Positions 5,754 to 10,288 of a stretch of DNA of 10,288 bases are shown here, one piece after another; the stretch's first letter is position 1, and each line of letters opens with the position of its first letter. Source of the stretch: Alphaproteobacteria bacterium. Its GTDB lineage: Bacteria > Pseudomonadota > Alphaproteobacteria > Rhodobacterales > Rhodobacteraceae. The notes under the pieces were generated by a model, which had not been told where the DNA came from, made no database searches, and saw only the letters and a program-made list of their open reading frames with translations. The DNA is taken from positions 1-10,288 of the forward strand of contig RFIR01000301.1 in NCBI GenBank assembly GCA_003695135.1. Direction: 5' to 3'. The translations under genes were made by a program, and so were the position numbers.

Positions 5754-6533
5754 ATGACCGCACGCCAGTTTTTCGTGATGGCGGCCGCGCCCTGCTTCAT
5801 GCTCGCGGCCTGCATTCCGGCCGGGCTGAGCGAAAGGGTGGCCATGGAATCACCCGAGCGGTATGCAACCATAGATAGCATCCCCGAACTGGTTGCCCGA
5901 AGCGCTTCGGACATCCCCGTGCTGACGGGCACCGTGGCGGCGGCGCTGCGCCATGTCCGGGCCGGCACGCGGGAGCGAAGCCTGGCGGTGGAATTCGTGC
6001 CGCTGCTCCATTCCGCGCCGGTCGGTCTGCGCTATCGCGCCCTGAGGTCATCGCGGGCGCTGATGCTCGGCTACCCCGCCGCGCGCTGCCCGGCCATGGC
6101 AGCCGAGGGCGGCGCCACCCTTGCCGAGGCGGTCGCATCCACCTTCGCCGCATGTCGCCGGCAGCTGCGGGATGCACAGGCCGATGCGGAATGCGGCTGC
6201 CAGATCGTGGCCGCCGACGAAGTACTTCTGGCGCCGCCGGAGCGGTTCGCCTACGCCCGGGGCCTGCCGGTGCGGGTTCTGCGCAAGGGCAGGCTCGACC
6301 CGCTGACCTATATCGCCTCGCCGGTGGTGGTCGAGCATCGGCCGGCCACCCTGATCCGGGCCGGCAGCCAGCCGGTCTGGCGCATCGAGGAGGAGGCGGT
6401 GGTCCCGCTGGGCCCGGATGGCCGGACCTCGGGCCCGCCGCTGCCGGCGCGACGGCGCCCGCTGGGCCTCGACCGCGGCCGGGTGGTCGAGCGGGTGGAG
6501 GCGGGAGATCTGACCTTTCTCGTCGGGTTCTAG
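5754..6533 (+). CDS. Predicted lipoprotein of unknown function
   Basis: I do not recognise this 259-residue protein. The N-terminus (MTARQFFVMAAAPCFMLAAC) is a lipoprotein signal with lipobox LAAC and lipidation at Cys20, so the protein should be membrane-anchored and periplasm-facing. The middle has four further cysteines (112, 134, 147, 149). Among them are the pattern ATLAEAVASTFAACRRQL (121-138) and ECGCQIVAADEVLLAP (146-161), recalling small domains where an alanine-rich helix ending in Cys is paired with a C-x-C-x-I/V-V-A strand. The C-terminal third is charged and Pro/Arg-rich. The ribosome site before ATG 5754 is weak, with only GGA 13 bases upstream. It is divergent from the cold-shock operon and convergent with the SDR gene. 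Coding is supported by uninterrupted length, the signal peptide and the cysteine pattern. Confidence 0.8.
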   Translation: MTARQFFVMAAAPCFMLAACIPAGLSERVAMESPERYATIDSIPELVARSASDIPVLTGTVAAALRHVRAGTRERSLAVEFVPLLHSAPVGLRYRALRSSRALMLGYPAARCPAMAAEGGATLAEAVASTFAACRRQLRDAQADAECGCQIVAADEVLLAPPERFAYARGLPVRVLRKGRLDPLTYIASPVVVEHRPATLIRAGSQPVWRIEEEAVVPLGPDGRTSGPPLPARRRPLGLDRGRVVERVEAGDLTFLVGF

Positions 6534-6550
6534 ATCATGTCGTGTCCAAT

Positions 6551-6617
6551 CGGGTTCACCCGCCCGTGGCGCAAAGCGACACGGGCATGCGCCCGCCCGC
6601 CCCCTTGGCGGGCGCAT
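6551..6617. terminator. Three adjacent hairpins in the convergent gap between the lipoprotein and SDR genes
   Basis: CGGG-TTCA-CCCG (6551-6562) abuts GCCCGTG-N11-CACGGGC (6562-6586), which abuts ATGCGCCCGCC-N9-GGCGGGCGCAT (6587-6617, perfect 11-bp stem). The gap lies between convergent stop codons at 6533 and 6725, the place for a two-way terminator. Neither side has a T tract, so intrinsic termination is uncertain. The structure could instead act as a 3'-end barrier or a pause for Rho. Confidence 0.4.
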
Positions 6618-6724
6618 TCGCGCCCACCCGGGCGGTCGCCTGCCCTGGCGAAGGGGCCAATGGAGAATCGGATGGAACGCGACATGCTCCAGAACTTGAC
6701 GCGCCCGATCAGCCCGTTCGACCC

Positions 6725-7459
6725 TCACACATGCTGGCCGCCATTGATCTCGATCTCGGTGCCCGAGACATAGCTGCTCTCGGCCGTGCAAAGGTAATAG
6801 ATGGTGCGCGCCACCTCCTCGGGCCGCCCCAGACGCCGAAGCGGAATGGTGGCCGCCAGCTTCTCGGTGCCGGGCGAGAGGATGTCGGTCTCGATCTCGC
6901 CCGGGGCGATGGCGTTGACGCGGATGCCATAGGGGCCGAAATCATGCGCCATCTCGCGGGTGAGCGCGGCGAGCGCGGCCTTTGAGGTCGCATAAGCCGC
7001 GCCGGCGAAGGGGTGCACGCGCGACCCGGCGATCGAGGTGACGTTGACGATCGCACCCTGCGCGGCCTTGAGCTCCTCGATCAGGCCGCGGGCGAGCAGG
7101 ACCGGGGCAAAGAAGTTGACATGAAACACCTTGGCCCAGTCCTTCACATCGGTGGTGATGGTGTCGAGCCGCTCGCCATTCGGTCCCTTGGGCGAGATGC
7201 CGGCATTGTTGACCAGAGCCTCCAGCCGGCCGCCGGTCAGCCGCGCCCGGATCACCTCGACGGCGCGCAGCGTGTCGTTGGGATCGGAGAGATCGACCTG
7301 GATGTGATCCTCCGGCCCCGCCTCCCACGGGCAGTCCTCGGGGAAGGGATGGCGCGAGCAGGTGATGACCCGCCAGCCGGCCGAGGAGAAGCGCTTGACC
7401 GTGGCATGGCCGATCCCGCGCGAGGCGCCGGTCAGCAGCAGGGTCTTGCGATCTGGCAT
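6725..7459 (-). CDS. Short-chain dehydrogenase/reductase (classical SDR, FabG-like)
   Basis: The 244-residue protein has the NAD(P)-binding TGASRGIG (residues 10-17), ALVNNAG (81-87), catalytic Ser142 in NVTSIAG, Tyr156 and Lys160 in YATSK, and the IAPGEIETD segment (184-192). These mark an active classical SDR of FabG-like build. The substrate is unknown. Ser35-Arg36 (TCSR, residues 33-36), just after the second strand, fits NADP(H) use. The start is ATG 7459 with GGAG 6 bases upstream; an in-frame ATG at 7558 would run 33 residues back into the pdxH end and is rejected. It is the second gene after pdxH, separated by 28 bases, so co-transcription is likely. A metabolic link to vitamin B6 is not shown. 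Confidence 0.92.
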   Translation of the reverse strand: MPDRKTLLLTGASRGIGHATVKRFSSAGWRVITCSRHPFPEDCPWEAGPEDHIQVDLSDPNDTLRAVEVIRARLTGGRLEALVNNAGISPKGPNGERLDTITTDVKDWAKVFHVNFFAPVLLARGLIEELKAAQGAIVNVTSIAGSRVHPFAGAAYATSKAALAALTREMAHDFGPYGIRVNAIAPGEIETDILSPGTEKLAATIPLRRLGRPEEVARTIYYLCTAESSYVSGTEIEINGGQHV

Positions 7460-7487
7460 GGCGGGCTCCCGGGCGGGCCGTGGCGGG

Positions 7488-8105
7488 TCACGGATTGAGC
7501 CGCGTGACCGTCCATTCCTTGCCGCGCGGTTCGGGCCGTGTCCAGCGGAACCGGTCATGCAGGCGGTAGGCGCCCTCGGCCCAGAACTCGATCTCGACCG
7601 GGCGGATGCGGTATCCGCCCCAATGCGGCGGGCGCCTGGGGTTCGTCCCGTGCTGGGCGGCCATCTTGGCGACCTCGGCCATCAGCGCCGCCCGGCTGCG
7701 CAGCGGGCGCGACTGTTTCGAGGCCCACGCCCCCAGACGGCTCTGCAGGGGGCGGGAGGCGAAATAGGCATCGGCCCTGGGCCCGTCTTCCTTCTCGACC
7801 GGACCGCGCACCCGGATCTGGCGGCGCAGCGATTTCCAGTGCAGCACCAGCGCCGCGCGCGGATTGGCGGCCAGCTCCTGCCCCTTCGCGCTTTCGTAAT
7901 TGGTATAGAATACGAAGCCGTTGGCCTCGATGTCCTTCAGCAGAACCATCCGGACATTGGGCATGCCATGCGCATCGACGGTGGCCAGCGCCATGGCGTT
8001 GGGATCGTTGAGTTCCTGCGGCCCCGCCTCCTCCAGCCAGGTCCTGGCCAGGGCGAAGGGATCGTCGCCGGCAAAGATCCCCTTTCGTGTCTCGGTGATA
8101 CGCAT
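7488..8105 (-). CDS. pdxH: Pyridoxamine 5'-phosphate oxidase
   Basis: The 205-residue product is a standard-length PdxH, an FMN enzyme that oxidises pyridoxine 5'-phosphate or pyridoxamine 5'-phosphate to pyridoxal 5'-phosphate with O2 in the cytoplasm. Family segments in order are VRMVLLKDI (51-59), FYTNYESAKG (66-75), RRQIRVRG (94-101), SRPLQSRLGAWASKQS (117-132), HWGGYRIRP (161-169), EFWAEGAYRLHDR (173-185) and W-x-x-x-R-L-x-P at the C-terminus. The start is ATG 8105 with GGGAGGGG just upstream. It is divergent from fabI and leads the pair with the SDR gene. Confidence 0.96.
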   Translation of the reverse strand: MRITETRKGIFAGDDPFALARTWLEEAGPQELNDPNAMALATVDAHGMPNVRMVLLKDIEANGFVFYTNYESAKGQELAANPRAALVLHWKSLRRQIRVRGPVEKEDGPRADAYFASRPLQSRLGAWASKQSRPLRSRAALMAEVAKMAAQHGTNPRRPPHWGGYRIRPVEIEFWAEGAYRLHDRFRWTRPEPRGKEWTVTRLNP

Positions 8106-8132
8106 CTGCCCCTCCCGCAATCCTGCCCCGCG

Positions 8133-8161
8133 CAGATAGAACGCGAGGGCGGCACTGTCCA
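8133..8161 (-). promoter_or_regulatory. Possible pdxH promoter
   Basis: On the minus strand TGGACA (8161-8156, 5 of 6 matches to TTGACA) is followed after 17 bases by TATCTG (8138-8133, 3 of 6). This would give a leader of about 20 bases before ATG 8105. For fabI in the other direction only a weak TTGCGG/TTAAAC pair (8188-8215, 16-base spacer) is visible. Confidence 0.3.
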
Positions 8162-8255
8162 CTCCCCCGCAGGGCGAGCCATTCGGGTTGCGGGGCGGGG
8201 GGTTCTGGCTTAAACGCAACTCTGGCGAGAAGGACAGCACGGACCCGAGGGCAGG

Positions 8256-9083
8256 ATGGCAACGACAACCGGACTGATGCAGGGAAGACGTGGGCTGATC
8301 ATGGGGGTCGCCAACGACAAGTCCATCGCCTGGGGGATCGCGCAGGCCTGTGCCGGGGCGGGGGCAGAACTCGCCTTCACCTTTCAGGGCGAGGCGCTGG
8401 AAAAGCGGGTTCGTCCGCTGGCCGCGAGCATCGGCTCGGATTTCGTGCTGCCCTGCGACGTGATCGAGCCCGAGACCATCGATGCGGTGTTCGCCGCGAT
8501 CGCGGAGCGCTGGGGGCGGCTCGACTTTCTGGTCCATGCCATCGGCTTTGCCGACAAGAACGAGCTGCGCGGCCGCTATGTCGATACCAGCTACGGCAAT
8601 TTCGAGCTGGCGATGAACGTCTCGGTCTATTCCTTCACCGCCGTGGCGCAGCGGGCCGAGAAGCTGATGAGCGAGGGCGGCTCGATGCTGACCCTGACCT
8701 ATTTCGGCGCCGAGCGGGTGATGCCGCACTACAACGTGATGGGGCTGGCCAAGGCGGCGCTGGAATGCTCGGTGCGCTACCTTGCGATGGATCTCGGCCC
8801 GCAGAACATCCGGGTCAATGCGCTGTCGGCCGGGCCGCTGAAGACGCTGGCCGCATCCGGCATCGGCGATTTCCGCTACATCCTGAAATGGAACGAGCTC
8901 AACTCGCCGCTGCGCCGCAACGTGACCCAGACCGATGTCGGCAAATCGGCGCTCTACCTTCTGTCGGACCTGTCATCGGGGGTGACCGGCGAGACCCATC
9001 ACGTCGATTGCGGCTATCACATCGTCGGCATGAAGGCCGAGGACGCGCCGGACATCGACGTGGTCAGCGGCCGGAAGGACTGA
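8256..9083 (+). CDS. fabI: Enoyl-[acyl-carrier-protein] reductase (NADH), FabI type
   Basis: The 275-residue protein is FabI, which carries out the last reduction in each round of type II fatty acid synthesis. It has the FabI-type nucleotide loop GVANDKSIAWGIA (17-29), HAIGFA (94-99), the catalytic pair Tyr149 (TYFGAE) and Tyr159-x6-Lys166 (YNVMGLAK), and SAGPLKTLAASGIGDF (191-206). The residues corresponding to E. coli Gly93, Met159 and Phe203 appear conserved (Gly97, Met162, Phe206), so a triclosan-sensitive enzyme is expected from family knowledge. The start is ATG 8256 with GAGG 5 bases upstream. It is divergent from pdxH and convergent with the TetR gene. Confidence 0.96.
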   Translation: MATTTGLMQGRRGLIMGVANDKSIAWGIAQACAGAGAELAFTFQGEALEKRVRPLAASIGSDFVLPCDVIEPETIDAVFAAIAERWGRLDFLVHAIGFADKNELRGRYVDTSYGNFELAMNVSVYSFTAVAQRAEKLMSEGGSMLTLTYFGAERVMPHYNVMGLAKAALECSVRYLAMDLGPQNIRVNALSAGPLKTLAASGIGDFRYILKWNELNSPLRRNVTQTDVGKSALYLLSDLSSGVTGETHHVDCGYHIVGMKAEDAPDIDVVSGRKD

Positions 9084-9087
9084 GGCC

Positions 9088-9109
9088 GAGGCGGGCCAGC
9101 CCCCGCCTC
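9088..9109. terminator. Hairpin between convergent fabI and tetR-family genes
   Basis: GAGGCGGG (9088-9095) and CCCGCCTC (9102-9109) form a perfect 8-bp stem with a 6-base loop, starting 4 bases after the fabI stop. The right arm includes part of the stop codon of the TetR gene. There is no T tract on either strand, so it is a possible two-way 3'-end structure rather than a proven terminator. Confidence 0.4.
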
Positions 9110-9689
9110 ACGCCGGCTCCGGTTGCCGATCGTCGATGAGCGCCTGAAGCTGCGCGCCCAGCCGCCTTTCCAGCGCCTTCGCCGCCGCACCCGAGACCCC
9201 GCCGCCCAGCACCTGCCGCCACAGGCTGATCCCGGCCAGCTGGGTGACGAAAAGCTCCGCCCGCACCTCGGCATCCGCACCGCCCAGCCGCGTCGCGAAG
9301 GGCGCAATGATCTGTTCCTGCACCGCCGCGCGCAGCTTCGGTGCCGCATCAGGGTGAAAGGCCGAGCGCAGGATGGCCAGCATCGGATCGTATCCGGGCC
9401 CGACCGTCTTGTTGAGATAGAGCGCGGCAATCCGGGCGCCGAGATCGGCCAGATCCGCCTCCAGCAGCAGGTCGAAGCGCAGCGATGGCGGGACGGTTGC
9501 GGCGAACAACCCCTCCTTGGAGCCGAAATAGCGATTGATCAGCGCGACATTGACCCCGGCGCGCTCGGCGATCTCTCGCGTGCCGGCCGCCTCGAAGCCG
9601 CGCGTGCCGAACACCTCCAGCGCGGCCTCCGCGATCCGCGCCGCGGTTTCGCGCGCGTCGCGGCGTGGCGCGTCCTTCTGCCCGGACAT
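9108..9689 (-). CDS. TetR-family transcriptional regulator
   Basis: The 193-residue protein has a TetR N-terminal domain: helix 1 with ARIAEAALEVFGTRGF, then the helix-turn-helix TREIAERAGVNVALINRYFGSKEGLF. The helical C-terminal ligand domain cannot be assigned to a ligand. The start is ATG 9689 with AGGTG about 5 bases upstream; ATG 9707 and GTG 9710 are in frame but lack a good ribosome site. It is divergent from the epimerase-like gene, and the palindrome at 9725-9742 between them fits a TetR operator, so the regulator probably represses the neighbour and itself. Confidence 0.92.
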   Translation of the reverse strand: MSGQKDAPRRDARETAARIAEAALEVFGTRGFEAAGTREIAERAGVNVALINRYFGSKEGLFAATVPPSLRFDLLLEADLADLGARIAALYLNKTVGPGYDPMLAILRSAFHPDAAPKLRAAVQEQIIAPFATRLGGADAEVRAELFVTQLAGISLWRQVLGGGVSGAAAKALERRLGAQLQALIDDRQPEPA

Positions 9690-9700
9690 GTAATCACCTG

Positions 9701-9728
9701 TTGACATCACGCATCCCCGCCCTATGTA
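9701..9728 (+). promoter_or_regulatory. Likely promoter of the epimerase/reductase gene
   Basis: A perfect TTGACA (9701-9706) is followed after 16 bases by TATGTA (9723-9728, 3 of 6 matches). The -10 box overlaps the candidate TetR operator, as expected for repression by occlusion. The -35 box lies inside the 5' region of the divergent regulator gene. Confidence 0.45.
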
Positions 9729-9742
9729 AGCGACCGATTACA
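9725..9742. promoter_or_regulatory. Candidate TetR-family operator TGTAA...TTACA
   Basis: TGTAAGCGA and CCGATTACA form an 18-bp palindrome with 7 of 9 half-site positions symmetric (TGTAAnCGn/nCGnTTACA), a common TetR-family pattern. A further half-site TGTAATC at 9689-9695 overlaps the regulator start codon and is an exact inverted copy of GATTACA at 9736-9742. Confidence 0.6.
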
Positions 9743-9785
9743 ATCCGGAACCCCAAGGCGCAACCGTCCCTTGCAGGAGCCAGCC

Positions 9786-10288
9786 ATGCCCGAGCCCGTC
9801 CACGACATCTCCGCCCCCGTCATGGTCACCGGCGCCACCGGCTATGTCGCCGGCTGGCTGGTCAGGCGGCTGCTCGAGGAGGGCTATACCGTACATGCGG
9901 CGGTGCGCGAGCCGGACAATGCCGCGAAGGTGGGGCATCTGACCCGGCTGGCGGAGGATCTGCCGGGAGCCATTCGCCTGTTCAGGGCCGATCTCCTCGC
10001 CGAAGGCAGCTATGACGCGGCGATGGAAGGCTGCCGGGTGGTGTTTCATACCGCCTCGCCCTTTACCTTGAAGATCAGCGATCCGCAGCGCGATCTGGTC
10101 GACCCGGCACTGAAGGGCACCCGCAACGTGCTGGGCTCGGCCAACCGCAGCGAGAGCGTCGAGCGGGTGGTGCTCACCTCCTCCTGCGCCGCGATCTATG
10201 GCGATGCGGCCGATGTCGCGCAGGCGCCGGGCGGCGTGCTGACCGAGGCGGTGTGGAACACCACTTCCAGCCTCGAGCATCAGCCCTA
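9786..10288 (+). CDS. NAD(P)-dependent epimerase/reductase, dihydroflavonol-4-reductase-like (extended SDR), cut by right edge
   Basis: The first 167 codons are present. The Rossmann motif MVTGATGYVAGWLVRRLLEEGY (13-34, GxxGxxA), VREPDN (40-45, where Arg41 suggests NADPH), the acidic loop DLL (69-71), VVFHTASPF (85-93) and VVLTSSCAAIYG (128-139) with the catalytic Ser region mark an extended SDR close to dihydroflavonol/anthocyanidin reductases. The Tyr-x3-Lys lies beyond the edge. Bacterial members usually reduce aldehydes or ketones; the substrate here is unknown. The start is ATG 9786 with AGGAG 6 bases upstream. It is divergent from and probably repressed by the TetR-family protein. Confidence 0.9.
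   Translation, partial: MPEPVHDISAPVMVTGATGYVAGWLVRRLLEEGYTVHAAVREPDNAAKVGHLTRLAEDLPGAIRLFRADLLAEGSYDAAMEGCRVVFHTASPFTLKISDPQRDLVDPALKGTRNVLGSANRSESVERVVLTSSCAAIYGDAADVAQAPGGVLTEAVWNTTSSLEHQP

Noticed and set aside
7460..7558. Earlier start for the SDR gene at ATG 7558, overlapping pdxH
   Set aside because: The Rossmann motif starts a few residues after ATG 7459, which has its own GGAG ribosome site; the extension is Arg/Pro-rich.

Overview
The window is GC-rich, densely coded alphaproteobacterial DNA and most resembles the Rhodobacterales (Roseobacter/Paracoccaceae). The reasons are a full-length Roseobacter-type trimethylamine monooxygenase, a protein with two cold-shock domains translationally coupled to a DUF192 gene next to tRNA-Pro, and a pdxH-SDR pair divergent from fabI. 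No transposase, integrase, CRISPR array, rRNA or phage gene is visible.

Left third (1-4370), an accessory-looking catabolic/sensory block. A Tat-exported LivK-type substrate-binding protein runs off the left edge on the minus strand. It is divergent from a GntR/FadR-family regulator. That regulator converges, 11 bases stop to stop, on a second substrate-binding-like protein, a clear paralogue of the first but with no export signal. This signal-less paralogue is divergent from tmm (trimethylamine to trimethylamine N-oxide). Two copies of the palindrome AACCGGTT lie in the tmm upstream region, one over a TTGACA box and one in the leader. tmm ends at a strong GC hairpin.

Middle (4434-6617). tRNA-Pro(UGG) with an encoded CCA end, a secreted DUF192 protein and a double cold-shock-domain protein all lie on the minus strand. 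The two protein genes overlap by ATGA. Divergent from them is an unrecognised predicted lipoprotein, followed by a cluster of three adjacent hairpins in the convergent gap.

Right third (6725-10288). pdxH and a short-chain dehydrogenase form a minus-strand pair, and fabI diverges from pdxH. fabI converges on a TetR-family regulator, which is divergent from an NADP-dependent epimerase/reductase of the dihydroflavonol-4-reductase type cut by the right edge. A TetR-style operator overlaps the likely epimerase promoter.

The most unusual feature is the left block: two paralogous ligand-binding proteins, one exported and one apparently cytoplasmic, around a FadR-type regulator whose usual FCD metal ligands look substituted, all next to tmm. 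One reading is a transporter plus a cytoplasmic ligand sensor for a methylated amine or related nitrogen compound. That link is inferred from layout only. The remaining genes are ordinary housekeeping or peripheral functions.
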